From NCBI RefSeq assembly GCF_007570935.1, contig NZ_VLLR01000002.1, positions 124,001 through 188,000 of the forward strand: DNA of 64,000 nucleotides, read 5' to 3'. Origin of the DNA: Lactobacillus sp. LL6. Lineage in GTDB: Bacteria > Bacillota > Bacilli > Lactobacillales > Lactobacillaceae. The position numbers were made by a program, and so were the translations under genes. This document shows, piece by piece, positions 8,247-18,408 of this stretch. Numbering within the stretch: the first letter of the stretch is position 1; each line of letters starts with the position of its first letter. The notes beneath the pieces are model-generated. The model was not told the origin of the DNA and did no database searches. It was given only the letters and a program-made list of their open reading frames with translations.

Positions 8247-9128
8247 CTATGTGTTTTTACCAAAAATTTTTGTTTTAATAGCTTGACCTGTAGGAGTGCC
8301 AGCCAAGCCCCCAATTCCTGTTTCTCTAAGGGCAACTGGCATAGATCGACCAACTCTGTTCATTGCTAAGATGCATTCATCAGCTGGAATAACACTTTTA
8401 CAGCCAGCAAGTGCCATATCTGCTGCAATTAAGGCATTTGTTGCACCAATTGCATTTCTTTTTATGCATGGAACTTCTACTAAGCCTGCTATTGGATCAC
8501 ATACTAAACCTAATAAATTAGAAAGGGCAATAGATAAGGCCTCAGCACATTGCTGAGGAGTACCTCCAGCAGCTTCAACACTAGCAGCAGCTCCCATTGC
8601 AGAAGCACTTCCTACTTCTGCTTGACAGCCACCTGACGCTCCAGCGATAACAGCATTGTTGGCTATAATTAACCCAAAACCGCCTGCAGTAAATAAGAAG
8701 TTAATTTCTTGTTCTTCAGTCAGATTAAGCCGCTTTTCTAACATAAATAAGATCCCAGGCAAAGTCCCTGATGATCCAGCTGTTGGTGTTGCACAGACTA
8801 TTCCCATAGAAGCATTGACTTCATTTGTAGCAATGGCATTTTGGACTGCTTGCATCATAATATTGCCAGAGAGGGTCTTATGATTATGGCGATAGTTCTT
8901 AATTTTTACTGCTTCTCCACCACTTAATCCAGTTTTTGAAAAAACGCCTTCTCCTTCTTGTCCTTTTTCAACGGCTTTTTTCATCGTAGAAAGATTATAT
9001 TTCATTTTGTTCCAAACTTTTTCTCGAGAAAGTCCAGAAGTATGGCATTCTTGTTCAATAATTAATTCTGAAATTGGTTTTTGCAATTTTTGGGATGCAG
9101 CAATTAGTTCTTTTACGTGATTATACAT
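8247..9128 (-). CDS. sdaAA: L-serine dehydratase, iron-sulfur-dependent, alpha subunit
   Basis: A 293-residue catalytic subunit that carries the 4Fe-4S cluster and converts L-serine to pyruvate and ammonia. Diagnostic stretches include GGEAVKIKNYR, GIVCATPTAGSSGTLPG, the glycine-rich SGGCQAEVGSASAMGAA, and the cluster-region cysteines in LVCDPIAGLVEVPCIKRN and GCKSVIPADEC. The frame also allows a TTG at 9134, but GGAA seven bases before ATG 9128 favours the latter. It follows the beta-subunit gene closely and precedes a DUF59 iron-sulfur assembly gene. The length is normal for the separate-subunit form. Confidence 0.93.
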   Translation of the reverse strand: MYNHVKELIAASQKLQKPISELIIEQECHTSGLSREKVWNKMKYNLSTMKKAVEKGQEGEGVFSKTGLSGGEAVKIKNYRHNHKTLSGNIMMQAVQNAIATNEVNASMGIVCATPTAGSSGTLPGILFMLEKRLNLTEEQEINFLFTAGGFGLIIANNAVIAGASGGCQAEVGSASAMGAAASVEAAGGTPQQCAEALSIALSNLLGLVCDPIAGLVEVPCIKRNAIGATNALIAADMALAGCKSVIPADECILAMNRVGRSMPVALRETGIGGLAGTPTGQAIKTKIFGKNT

Positions 9129-9143
9129 ATTCAAATTCCATTT

Positions 9144-9809
9144 TTAATAAAGTATAATAATAGATTTAAATTTACTTTTAAGTTCTTTAATTAAATCATT
9201 TTGAAGGTAGTTTTTTAAATTATATTCATAAATGTCACTATTTGCTGAATGGTAAGTGTTTTTTTCTACAAAGGGGGCTTTTTCTTTTAAGAACTCATTT
9301 AGTGACAAAATTGTATCATCAAGTTTTTTATGATCAATATATATAATCATTGGAAGTAGCCCAGATGACTTAATTTCAATTCCATTGATTATAAGACTTC
9401 TGATTTCAATGGCACCACCACCAATTGAGCAACCTGATAATTCAAGCTTTTTTTCATCATCTTTCATATCCAAAACAGCCGTATTAGGGTGATTGATAGG
9501 ACTATCGCCCTTTTCTTCGACAAAGCGAATATCAACTCCTTGCTTATGAGCAATTTCGGGAGCTTGAGGAACGCGTGGGTCATCTGGCTCAAAGCCTAAA
9601 ATGCCGGCTGCTATTGCATAATCAGTTCCATGTCCTCGGTGAGTTTGAGCAAAAGAGCCATAATAATGGACAGTGACTTTTTTAGGGACTCCACCAAAAA
9701 GTTTATTTCCTTCTCGGCCGATTGCTACCGCACCAGCAGTATGCGAACTTGATGGACCAATCATTACGGGACCAATAATATCAAAAACACTTCTATACTT
9801 ATTTACCAT
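9144..9809 (-). CDS. sdaAB: L-serine dehydratase, iron-sulfur-dependent, beta subunit
   Basis: A 221-residue partner of the alpha subunit. The conserved N-terminal GPVMIGPSSSHTAGAVAIGR is unmistakable and supplies part of the active site. The C-terminal quarter, where an ACT-type regulatory domain is often found, is lysine-rich here and lacks an obvious ACT glycine loop, so the regulatory domain may be diverged. The start has a GAGGTGA ribosome binding site. It is first in the minus-strand operon sdaAB-sdaAA-DUF59. Serine breakdown gives pyruvate for energy or acetate formation. Confidence 0.92.
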   Translation of the reverse strand: MVNKYRSVFDIIGPVMIGPSSSHTAGAVAIGREGNKLFGGVPKKVTVHYYGSFAQTHRGHGTDYAIAAGILGFEPDDPRVPQAPEIAHKQGVDIRFVEEKGDSPINHPNTAVLDMKDDEKKLELSGCSIGGGAIEIRSLIINGIEIKSSGLLPMIIYIDHKKLDDTILSLNEFLKEKAPFVEKNTYHSANSDIYEYNLKNYLQNDLIKELKSKFKSIIILY

Positions 9810-9914
9810 AATCTCACCTCGTTGTTTATATTTTTATAGTGTGAATACTTATAATTAAACAATAACATTGCTTTTAATTGCTGTAAATAAGAGGATAATT
9901 TCAGAAAAATATTT

Positions 9915-9959
9915 AAGCATTAATCAGCATATAAATATACAAATACTGATTAATGCTTA
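9915..9959. terminator. Strong hairpin in the divergent sdaAB/MFS intergenic region
   Basis: Arms TAAGCATTAATCAG (9915-9928) and CTGATTAATGCTTA (9946-9959) pair perfectly over 14 bp and are followed on the plus strand by TTTGTTTTT. It resembles a terminator, but no gene ends here: both neighbours start outward. It may be a leader attenuator for the MFS gene or end a short unseen transcript. Confidence 0.5.
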
Positions 9960-10043
9960 TTTGTTTTTGTACTTTTATTATAAAAATATAATATTTTTAA
10001 ATAATAATGCTATTCTTATGTTGTAAGAATAGGAGGAGATTTT

Positions 10044-11399
10044 ATGTTTCATTGGATTTTACAACAACCAGACTCTAAAAAATTAGTCCCAAAGAACAAA
10101 ATAGCAAGTATGTATAAATTACATCAATTGGGAGTATTACTTGCTACATGTATCGGATATATAGGTTATTATATTATTCGACTAGTCTTTACCACTGAAC
10201 AAACAGACATTATGAAAGTATACAATTTTACCACTGCAGATATTGGGTTAGTCTTATCGTGCTTCGGGATTGGATATGGTATAGCGAAACTTTTGATGGG
10301 GACATTAGTTGATAAATGTGATTCTAACCGCTACTTAATGTTAGGACTATTATTATCGGCTATTTTGAATATTTTTCTTGGTAGTACGCGCAATTTATAC
10401 ATTATGATGTTTTTAATGTTTTTGATTGCGATTACTCAAGGAATGGGAGCTGCTGCTTGTCAAAGAATGATACAACTATGGTGGGGAAGACGAATGCGTG
10501 GTACCATCTACTCAATTTGGTCTTCAGCTCACAACGCTGGCTCGTTTATTTGTGTGGCTATTGTCCAACTAGCAACATTTTTGTTTGCAGGATCATTACC
10601 AGCAGTATTTTACACAGCTTCAGGAGTTTCATTTGTAATTTGTATTTTAATTCTAGTATTTGGTGCTGATCGTCCTCAAGTTGTAGGATTGCCAGACATT
10701 TCTACTTATACTGGTGATAAAGTTATTTTGGAAAATGGAAAAGTTTCAACTGCTGATTCTACTAAATTAAGTATTGGACAAGTTTTTGTCAAATATATTT
10801 TAAAGAATAAGCTTGTTTGGGCAGTTACTTTGACTTCTATGTCACTATATTTAGTGCGCTATGGTATTCAAAGCTGGATTCCATCATATTTAGTTCAAAA
10901 TAAAGGCTTTGACCCTAATTTTGCTAAGTGGTTAATTGGTATTTTTGAATTGGCGTCAGTTCCCGGAGTTATCATCATTGGAGCAATTTCGGATGTTTTA
11001 AAAGGACGCCGCGGCCTTGTTTCGATTGCTTGTGTAATTGGCATGTTGATTTGTTTAACAATTTACTTTTTTAGTAATAATCACGTATGGATAGTTACTG
11101 TGTTACTTATAATGGGAAACTTAATCTATGCTCCGCTGACTTTGGTAGGATTAATGGTAAATGAAGTTGTGCCCAAGTTTGCGGTGGGAGCATCGACTGG
11201 TTTTATGGGATTTTTCCAATATATCTTTGGAGAAACAATTGCAACGGCTTTAATCGGGATTTTAGTTAATAAGTTTGGCTGGATTGCTAGTAACACGGTA
11301 TTATATGTTGCGTCATTATTTGCAATTTTATTTTTAATTTATACTGCTATAAGTGAGAATAAATTGCGTAAAGAAGCAAAAATAAATGAGAAGAAGTAG
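10044..11399 (+). CDS. MFS transporter, organophosphate:phosphate antiporter family (GlpT/UhpT-like)
   Basis: A 451-residue protein with about 12 hydrophobic segments. The N-terminal part with YYIIRLVFTTEQTDIMK, the loop LWWGRRMRGTIYSIWSSAHNAG, and YGIQSWIPSYL in the second half match the organophosphate:phosphate antiporters, which exchange glycerol-3-phosphate or hexose-6-phosphate for phosphate. AGGAGGAG lies 8 bases before the ATG. It is monocistronic, ended by a perfect-palindrome terminator. Which sugar phosphate is moved cannot be told from sequence alone; glycerol-3-phosphate and hexose-6-phosphate are both possible. Confidence 0.85.
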   Translation: MFHWILQQPDSKKLVPKNKIASMYKLHQLGVLLATCIGYIGYYIIRLVFTTEQTDIMKVYNFTTADIGLVLSCFGIGYGIAKLLMGTLVDKCDSNRYLMLGLLLSAILNIFLGSTRNLYIMMFLMFLIAITQGMGAAACQRMIQLWWGRRMRGTIYSIWSSAHNAGSFICVAIVQLATFLFAGSLPAVFYTASGVSFVICILILVFGADRPQVVGLPDISTYTGDKVILENGKVSTADSTKLSIGQVFVKYILKNKLVWAVTLTSMSLYLVRYGIQSWIPSYLVQNKGFDPNFAKWLIGIFELASVPGVIIIGAISDVLKGRRGLVSIACVIGMLICLTIYFFSNNHVWIVTVLLIMGNLIYAPLTLVGLMVNEVVPKFAVGASTGFMGFFQYIFGETIATALIGILVNKFGWIASNTVLYVASLFAILFLIYTAISENKLRKEAKINEKK

Positions 11400-11428
11400 A
11401 TATTAATTGTAATTAGAATAAATAGTGG

Positions 11429-11456
11429 GAACTTAATCAATTGATTAAGTTCTTTT
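11429..11456 (+). terminator. Terminator of the MFS gene
   Basis: A perfect palindrome from 11429 to 11452 (arm GAACTTAATCAA) is followed by TTTTT, 30 bases after the stop codon. Confidence 0.8.
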
Positions 11457-11642
11457 TATATTTACAAATAATTATTTGGATTTAAGACGATATATAGTAT
11501 TTAAATTCATATTAACTACTATATTTAGTGATTTTTAAAGTATAAGCACAACATCTTGTATAATTCAAGTCGTTACTTTTAATTATTTTAGTGATAAAGT
11601 CTGTATGAATAATTAGGTGAATTTAATAAAAGGGAGATAAAA

Positions 11643-12440
11643 ATGGCAACTTTAGAAATTAAAAATCTTCACGTTGAAGTTAAAGATGAAGAAAAAAAGC
11701 AAATGAAACAAATCCTTAAAGGTGTGAATATGTCTTTGAAGACTGGTGAAATTCATGCAATTATGGGACCTAATGGAACTGGAAAATCTACTTTATCTGA
11801 AACTATTATGGGCAATCCTAACTATCATGTAACTAGTGGCGATATTTTATTAAATGGCGAAAGTATCCTTGATATGCCGGTAGATGAGCGAGCAAGAAAA
11901 GGATTATTTTTGGCTATGCAGTATCCAGCAGAAGTTCCTGGGGTAACTAATGCGGAATTTCTTAGAACTGCTATCAATGTTCGCAGACCAAAGGATAATC
12001 CAATTCCGATTACTGATTTTTTAAATGAACTTGATAAAAATCTAGACTTATTAGATATGAAAGAAGAAATGACAGAACGATATTTGAATGAGGGCTTTTC
12101 TGGTGGTGAAAAAAAGCGGAATGAAATCTTACAGCTATTAATGATTAAGCCAAGTTTTGCCATTTTAGATGAAATTGATTCTGGTCTTGATATTGATGCT
12201 TTAAAAGTTGTTTCTCGGGGAGTAAATGCAATGCGAGGCGATAATTTTGGATCTTTGATTATTACTCACTATCAGAGATTGCTTGATTATATTGTTCCAG
12301 ATGTAGTGCATGTCATGATGGATGGACGAGTAGTCAAAGATGGCGGACCAGAACTTGCAAAAAGACTTGAGAATGAAGGTTATGCAGGCTTGCGAAATGA
12401 GCTAGGCTTGAAGGATGTTTATTTGGTAGATGAGGATTAG
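11643..12440 (+). CDS. sufC: Fe-S cluster assembly ATPase SufC
   Basis: A 265-residue ABC-type ATPase of the SufBCD scaffold. Walker A is GPNGTGKST (residues 42-50), the signature is FSGGEKKR (about 151-158), and Walker B ends AILDEIDSGLDIDAL, the SufC-specific form. It has no membrane domain and powers conformational change in SufB-SufD during cluster assembly in the cytoplasm. It is first in the operon sufC-sufD-sufS-sufU-sufB, with a GGGAG ribosome binding site and a TATAAT at 11559-11564 as the likely -10 region. Confidence 0.97.
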   Translation: MATLEIKNLHVEVKDEEKKQMKQILKGVNMSLKTGEIHAIMGPNGTGKSTLSETIMGNPNYHVTSGDILLNGESILDMPVDERARKGLFLAMQYPAEVPGVTNAEFLRTAINVRRPKDNPIPITDFLNELDKNLDLLDMKEEMTERYLNEGFSGGEKKRNEILQLLMIKPSFAILDEIDSGLDIDALKVVSRGVNAMRGDNFGSLIITHYQRLLDYIVPDVVHVMMDGRVVKDGGPELAKRLENEGYAGLRNELGLKDVYLVDED

Positions 12441-12449
12441 GAGAACATT

Positions 12450-13730
12450 ATGGTAGATAATGAAAAAGTTGCAGAACTTTTAAATGATAGTCTGCTAAGA
12501 CAAGAGCCAGATTGGTTAAGACAAAAAAGAATTTCGGCTTATTTTAAAATAAATCAATTAAAGATGCCCAAGATGCAACGCTTTCATTATCAAGATTGGT
12601 CATTACTTGAGAATGAAAGTTTAAAAAAGATTGAATCAGATACATCTTTAATTGATAAAAATGAGAATATTGATTTTATTCAGTTTGGTCAGACTCTTGT
12701 AAAAAGTACTCTTAATAAACAAGTAAGTGACTTAGGTGTCATACTTTGTGATATGACAACTGCTATTAAGAACCATGCGGAAATTTTAGAGAAATATTTA
12801 ATGTCGGAAGCTATCGCACCTGATGAAAATCAACTGACTGCTAACCATATGGCTTATTTTAATTCAGGCTTACTTTTATATCTTCCTAAAAATGTAAATT
12901 TGAAAAAAACAATTGAGCTCGAATTAATCCAAGATAGTACCCAAAAAATGAACTGGAATCCCCATGTTTTAATAATTGCTGAAAGTGGTTCATCTGTGAA
13001 AATTTTGCAGCATTTGAAAACAATCGGTAATGTTGAAAACAAGACTAGTTTAATGATTGAAATTATTGCTCAATCTGAAAGCAAAATTGAATTTTCTTCT
13101 TTAGAAGAACTGGGTGAAAATACGAAGCTTTATTTTAGTCGTCGAGCTCAAATAAAAAAAGATGCGCACGTAGAATGGGCAATCAGCTTTATGAATGATT
13201 GTGATACAGTAGGAGACATTGACTCTGAATTGATTGGTGAAGGTAGTTATGCCAACTCTCAGGCAATAGCAGTTACTAGTAAAAATCAACGAATGGGAAT
13301 TAACAATCGTGTGACTAATCGTGGCCCTCATTCTACTGGATTAATTAATCAGCGAGGAGTTCTTCTCGAAAATTCGCGCTTGATTTTTAACGGAATTGGG
13401 CAAATCGTTCATGGTGCCCATGGTTCAAAAGCTGATCAGCAAAATCGAGTACTAATGATGTCAGACAATGCTCAAGGGGATGCGAATCCACTTTTATTAA
13501 TTGATGAAAATGATGTTATTGCTGCTCATGCGGCTAGTGTTGGACCAGTGGATCAGATTCAGATGGATTATTTAATGAGTCGCGGGATTCCTTATGATCA
13601 AGCACAACGTTTAGTAATTCGCGGATTTGTAGGAGCGGTTCTTGACGTAATCCCAGATCGCGAAGTCCGGCAAAGAATGATTGATATTTTAGAAAAGAAG
13701 CTCATCTATGGACAAAGAAACGCTAAATAA
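12450..13730 (+). CDS. sufD: Fe-S cluster assembly protein SufD
   Basis: A 426-residue scaffold protein that partners SufB and SufC. The beta-helix core and the conserved C-terminal block (GAHGSKADQQNRVLMMSD, then HAASVGPVDQIQMDYLMSRG) are typical of the SufB/SufD family. It starts 9 bases after sufC and overlaps sufS by 23 bases, showing tight translational coupling. The sequence reads as intact. Confidence 0.95.
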   Translation: MVDNEKVAELLNDSLLRQEPDWLRQKRISAYFKINQLKMPKMQRFHYQDWSLLENESLKKIESDTSLIDKNENIDFIQFGQTLVKSTLNKQVSDLGVILCDMTTAIKNHAEILEKYLMSEAIAPDENQLTANHMAYFNSGLLLYLPKNVNLKKTIELELIQDSTQKMNWNPHVLIIAESGSSVKILQHLKTIGNVENKTSLMIEIIAQSESKIEFSSLEELGENTKLYFSRRAQIKKDAHVEWAISFMNDCDTVGDIDSELIGEGSYANSQAIAVTSKNQRMGINNRVTNRGPHSTGLINQRGVLLENSRLIFNGIGQIVHGAHGSKADQQNRVLMMSDNAQGDANPLLLIDENDVIAAHAASVGPVDQIQMDYLMSRGIPYDQAQRLVIRGFVGAVLDVIPDREVRQRMIDILEKKLIYGQRNAK

Positions 13731-14949
13731 AATTCGGCAGCAGTTTCCAATATTAAAGGAAAAAATCAACGGTAACCAGTTAGTCTATTTTGATGGTGCG
13801 TCTACTGCCCAAGTTCCTAATTTTGTTAGTGAAAAAGTTGAGCATTTTAATAAAACTAAACGAGCTAATGTTCATCGAAGTGTTAATACTTTGAGTTATT
13901 TTGCAACCGATGAATATGAAAAAGCTCGTCGAAAAGTACAAAAGTTCATTAATGCTAAAAGAAGCAGTGAGATCATTTTCACAGCAGGCTGTACAGATAG
14001 TTTGAACTTGGTTGCACAAAGTTATGGTGAAGAAGCTATAGAAGCTGGTGATGAAATCGTAGTCAGTATTATGGAGCATCACAGCAATTTAATTCCTTGG
14101 CAGCAATTAGCAATTAAAAAACATGCAATTTTAAAATTCATTGAAATTAATAAAGATGGCAAACTTGACTTGGAAGATGCGATACAAAAAATTACAGATA
14201 AAACAAAAATTGTAGCAATAGCTCATGCTAGCAATGTCTTAGGAGTTGTTAACGCTATTCCAACGCTCACCGCTTTAGCTCATAAACATGGTGCAGCTGT
14301 TATAGTTGATGGAGCTCAAGCTGCAGGACACATTCCAATTGATGTTCAAAAACTGGATGCTGATTTTTATGCTTTTTCAGGGCATAAAATGTTTGCCCCG
14401 GATGGTATTGGAGTTTTATATGGTAAGAAAGAATTTTTAGAAAAGATGCCCCCGGTTAAATTTGGTGGGGAAATGATTACAACTGTAACTCGTAAAAGTA
14501 GTATCTGGGCTCCCCTTCCGCAAAAGTTTGAAGCGGGAACTCCCAACATTTCAGGTGCAATTGGATTAGGTAGAGCAATTGATTTTATTAATAAAATCGA
14601 CTTCAAAAACATTCAAGAACATGAAGAAGAATTAGTTAAGTTTCTTTTGCCTAAACTTGAAAAAATTAATGGTCTAGAAATTTACGGTCCAAAAAATTAT
14701 AACGAGCATACAGGTGTAATTACTTTTAATTTAAAAAATGTTCACCCGCATGATTTAGCCACTGCACTTGATTTAGCAGGAATCGAGATTAGAGCTGGTC
14801 ATCACTGTGCAATGCCATTAATGGAAGAACTAGGAGTAGAATCAAGTGCTCGTGTCAGCTTATCAATTTTTAATTCTAAAAAAGAATGTGATTACCTAGT
14901 AAAAACTATAAAAGAAGCAAAGGAGTTTTTTGAAAATGCCATTAAATAA
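13708..14949 (+). CDS. sufS: Cysteine desulfurase SufS
   Basis: A 413-residue PLP enzyme that strips sulfur from cysteine, giving alanine and a persulfide for cluster assembly. The PLP lysine lies in FYAFSGHKMFAPDGIGVLYG, and the persulfide cysteine in RAGHHCAMPLMEELG, the type II (SufS) context. HHSNLIPWQ is another family block. The ATG is inside sufD, and the gene's end overlaps the start of its sulfur acceptor sufU. Confidence 0.97.
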   Translation: MDKETLNKIRQQFPILKEKINGNQLVYFDGASTAQVPNFVSEKVEHFNKTKRANVHRSVNTLSYFATDEYEKARRKVQKFINAKRSSEIIFTAGCTDSLNLVAQSYGEEAIEAGDEIVVSIMEHHSNLIPWQQLAIKKHAILKFIEINKDGKLDLEDAIQKITDKTKIVAIAHASNVLGVVNAIPTLTALAHKHGAAVIVDGAQAAGHIPIDVQKLDADFYAFSGHKMFAPDGIGVLYGKKEFLEKMPPVKFGGEMITTVTRKSSIWAPLPQKFEAGTPNISGAIGLGRAIDFINKIDFKNIQEHEEELVKFLLPKLEKINGLEIYGPKNYNEHTGVITFNLKNVHPHDLATALDLAGIEIRAGHHCAMPLMEELGVESSARVSLSIFNSKKECDYLVKTIKEAKEFFENAIK

Positions 14950-15397
14950 AAAAATGCGCATAATTTACAGGCAGGTAATCCTTGAACAGGCTGCTAATCC
15001 GAAAAATAGGGGTAGAATAGAAGATTTTGATCATGAAACAACAGTCTATAATCCTAGTTGTGGTGATAAAATTCATTTAACTATGAAGATTTCAAATAAT
15101 AAAATTGAAAAAATATTGTTTGAAGGCAGTGGCTGCACGATTAGTCAGGCATCAGCAAGTTTAATGACTAGTCTTATAACTGGGAAAAGTATTGATGAGG
15201 CTGTAAAAATTTCTAAAATGTTTTCGGATTTGGCAATCGGTAAAAAATATCCCGAAGAAGAAATTAAGAAGCTTGGGGATGCTCAGGTTTTAATTAGTAT
15301 TATGGAATTTCCCGCTAGAATTAAATGTGCAACGCTTGCTTGGTGGGGGCTTGACCAGATGCTATTTGGCAGAAGTGAAGGAGAAAATAATGACTAA
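14936..15397 (+). CDS. sufU: Sulfur-transfer/zinc protein SufU
   Basis: A 153-residue IscU-like protein that accepts sulfur from SufS in Firmicutes. The zinc/persulfide cysteines are seen in [19 protein letters not shown] and [12 protein letters not shown]. The frame also contains a TTG at 14930, but AGGAG at 14921-14925 is 10 bases from the ATG at 14936, so I choose that. It overlaps the end of sufS by 14 bases and the start of sufB by 8. Confidence 0.95.
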   Translation: MPLNKKMRIIYRQVILEQAANPKNRGRIEDFDHETTVYNPSCGDKIHLTMKISNNKIEKILFEGSGCTISQASASLMTSLITGKSIDEAVKISKMFSDLAIGKKYPEEEIKKLGDAQVLISIMEFPARIKCATLAWWGLDQMLFGRSEGENND

Positions 15398-16793
15398 AGT
15401 TGAAGAAATTGTAAAAGATGAAGAATATGAGTACGGTTTTCACGATGATGTAAAACCTAAGTATTCTACAGGACGCGGTTTAAGTAAAGCAATTATTCAA
15501 AAAATTTCAGCTGAAAAGCATGAACCTAAATGGATGCTGGATTATCGGCTTAAAGCCTATGAAATTTATAAAAAGTTGCCAATGCCAAAATTTGGTCCAG
15601 ACTTATCAGATCTTAATCTAGATGATATGCTGTATTATCAAAAAATGACTGATAAAAAATATCGTGATTGGGAAGATGTTCCTGAAAGTATCAAGCTAAC
15701 TTTTGAAAAATTAGGCGTACCTCAAGCAGAACGCAAATACTTAGCTGGTTCAGCTGCTCAATATGAATCAGAGATGGTTTACCGCAATATGAAAGAAGAA
15801 TTTGATAAGCAAGGAATCATCTTTACTGATACAGATACAGCACTTCAAAAATACCCAGAAATTTTTAAGAAGTATTTTGGCAAATTAGTCAAACCTGATT
15901 CAAATAAATTTGCGGCTTTAAATTGTGCGGTTTGGTCAGGAGGAACCTTTATTTATGTACCTAAAGACGTACAATGTAAAACACCTCTCCAAGCATATTT
16001 TAGGTTGAATGCTGAAAACTCAGGTCAATTTGAAAGAACTTTAATTATTGTGGAACCGGGAGCTCATTTAGACTATGTTGAAGGCTGTACTGCTCCGCAA
16101 TACTCATCAGATAGTTTACATGCAGCAGTAGTTGAAGTTAATGTGATGGACAATGCTTATTGCCGCTATACAACAATTCAAAATTGGTCCGATAATGTTT
16201 ATAGTCTTGAAACTAAGCGTGCTGCAGCAGCTAAACATGCAACAATGGAATGGGTCGATGGTAATTTAGGTGCCAAAGTAACCATGAAGTATCCAAGTGT
16301 TTACTTAAATGGAGAAGGAGCTCGCGGAACCATGCTGTCAATTGCAGTAGCTCACAAAGGAATTCACCAGGATTCTGGTTCACGGATGCTTCATAATGCC
16401 CCTAACACTTCAAGTTCAATTGTTTCAAAATCAATAGCTAAAGATGGAGGTTCAACTGATTGTCGCGGAAGTGTAAAATTTGGCAAAAATTCATCCGGTT
16501 CAAAATCTCACGTTGAGTGCGATACCATCATTATGGATGATGAGTCTTCTTCAGATACAATTCCTACTAATTCTATTGAAAATTCTAATGTAGCAATGGA
16601 GCATGAAGCTACTGTTTCAAAGGTTTCAGATGAGGAACTATATTATTTAAAAAGTCGTGGAATACCAGAGCGAAAGGCTACAGAAATGATTATCATGGGA
16701 TTTGTAGAGCCATTTACTAAACAACTGCCAATGGAATATGCAGTGGAACTTAATCGCTTAATTAGTTTTCAAATGGAAGGAGCAATTGGATAA
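15390..16793 (+). CDS. sufB: Fe-S cluster assembly protein SufB
   Basis: A 467-residue central scaffold of SufBCD. Diagnostic stretches include [18 protein letters not shown], the beta-helix run [34 protein letters not shown] with a conserved cysteine, and [14 protein letters not shown]-like sequence near the C-terminus. The open frame extends upstream to 15327 within sufU, but the ATG at 15390 follows GAAGGAGA and gives the normal family N-terminus. It is the last recognised core suf gene before a metal transporter gene. Confidence 0.96.
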   Translation: MTKVEEIVKDEEYEYGFHDDVKPKYSTGRGLSKAIIQKISAEKHEPKWMLDYRLKAYEIYKKLPMPKFGPDLSDLNLDDMLYYQKMTDKKYRDWEDVPESIKLTFEKLGVPQAERKYLAGSAAQYESEMVYRNMKEEFDKQGIIFTDTDTALQKYPEIFKKYFGKLVKPDSNKFAALNCAVWSGGTFIYVPKDVQCKTPLQAYFRLNAENSGQFERTLIIVEPGAHLDYVEGCTAPQYSSDSLHAAVVEVNVMDNAYCRYTTIQNWSDNVYSLETKRAAAAKHATMEWVDGNLGAKVTMKYPSVYLNGEGARGTMLSIAVAHKGIHQDSGSRMLHNAPNTSSSIVSKSIAKDGGSTDCRGSVKFGKNSSGSKSHVECDTIIMDDESSSDTIPTNSIENSNVAMEHEATVSKVSDEELYYLKSRGIPERKATEMIIMGFVEPFTKQLPMEYAVELNRLISFQMEGAIG

Positions 16794-16841
16794 GAAATTT
16801 GCAACAGAATATGTAAGAAATGCATCTTTTAGGAGAAAATA

Positions 16842-18390
16842 ATGAAACAATATCATTTATTTAAGTATGCTAATGAAAAATCTTTAGCCGAAATCAATAG
16901 TTCAATCAAGGTTCCTAAGCATGAAAACTTTTTTAAGATGCTTTTAGCATATTTGGGACCTGGAGCTTTAGTAGCGGTTGGGTATATGGATCCAGGCAAC
17001 TGGGCAACTTCAATCAATGGTGGTCAAAGTTTCCAATATTTGTTGATTTCAACAATTCTGATTTCAAGTCTTATGGCAATGCTCTTACAGAACTTATCTG
17101 CTAAACTTGGCATAGTTACTCAAATGGATTTGTCTCAGGCAATTCGTCTACATACGGATAAATACTTAAGCGTGATTTTATGGGTTATTGCCGAATTAGC
17201 AATTATGGCAACTGATGTAGCAGAGGTTATTGGAGCGGCAGTTGCATTGAATTTGTTATTTCATATACCTTTGATTTGGGCAACTTTTATTACAGTTTTA
17301 GATGTTTTGTTGCTTTTATTTATGAGTAAGATTGGTTTTAGAAAAATCGAGATTTTGATTTCTTGCTTAATTTTAGTTATTCTATTTGTATTTACATATG
17401 AAGTGGTATTGGCTAATCCTAATTGGAACGAAATTACCTGCGGATTTTTTCCTTCTTCAAAAATGATGGCAAAATCACCAGTGATTGGTGGAATTTCTCC
17501 TTTATCGGGAAGCTTAGGAATAATTGGAGCGACTGTGATGCCCCATAACTTTTATTTGCATTCAGGAATCTGTCAAGTCAGAAAGGTAGATTATTCAAAT
17601 AAAGAAAATATTAGAGAAGCCGTTCGTTTCACTGAATGGGATTCAAATATCCAGCTAACAATTGCATTTATTATTAACTCACTATTATTGATTATGGGAG
17701 CAGCGGTGTTTAAAAGTGGCAGTGTAGAAGATAGCTCTTTCTTTGGGTTATATGATGCGCTTAGCAATACGGCTGTTTTAAATAGTCCTTTATTAATACA
17801 GGTAGCAAAAACCGGTGCCTTATCTGTCTTATTTGCAGTTGCACTTCTTGCTTCTGGTCAAAACTCTACTATTACAGGTACCTTAACTGGTCAGCTAGTA
17901 AATGGAAGGTTTTATTCACTTGAAGATGCCCCTTTGGGCAAGAAGATTGGTAACGCGTTTAATTTCAATTATCCCTGTCTTAGTGTGTGTAAGTTTAACA
18001 GCTAATGACTCTATAATAGTTCAGCATTCTGCTATCAATATGTTGATGGAAAATTCGCAAGTATTTCTTGCTTTTGCTGTTCCATTTACCATCATTCCTT
18101 TGCTTATTTTGACAGATAATCATGAATTGATGGGAGAATTTGCTAATAGTCGACTTATTTCAGTAATTGGTTGGACAAGTTCATTAATTTTAGTATTTTT
18201 AAATTTATATAATTTGCCAGCAACTTTTATAAGTTTAAAATTAGCAACTCCTGAACTTGCTAAAACTATAGCCTATCTAATTATAATGGTGATTTTGGGC
18301 TTACTTGTTTGGACATGTGTAGAAATGCTGGAAATTAATTTCAAAAAAATTAACCATCGCTTAAAAAGAAGTATAAGAATATTGCAATAG
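16842..18390 (+). pseudogene. mntH: NRAMP-family Mn2+/Fe2+ transporter (MntH), frameshifted
   Basis: The gene is split by one extra base. Frame 1 (16842-18005) encodes the NRAMP core with VGYMDPGNWATS and ATVMPHNFYLHS, the metal-binding motifs of TM1 and TM6. After GQLV (codon ending at 17900) the true reading continues in the frame starting at 17902 (MEGFIHLKMPLW), so an extra A at about 17901 shifts the frame; frame 1 then runs on to a premature stop at 18005. Joined, the product would be about 515 residues, the usual MntH length, with no other damage seen. This could be a real recent mutation or an assembly error. It follows sufB by 48 bases, so it is probably in the suf transcript, suggesting linked iron or manganese supply. 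Confidence 0.88.
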
Positions 18391-18408
18391 GGCAAGCAGG
18401 AGAAAAAA

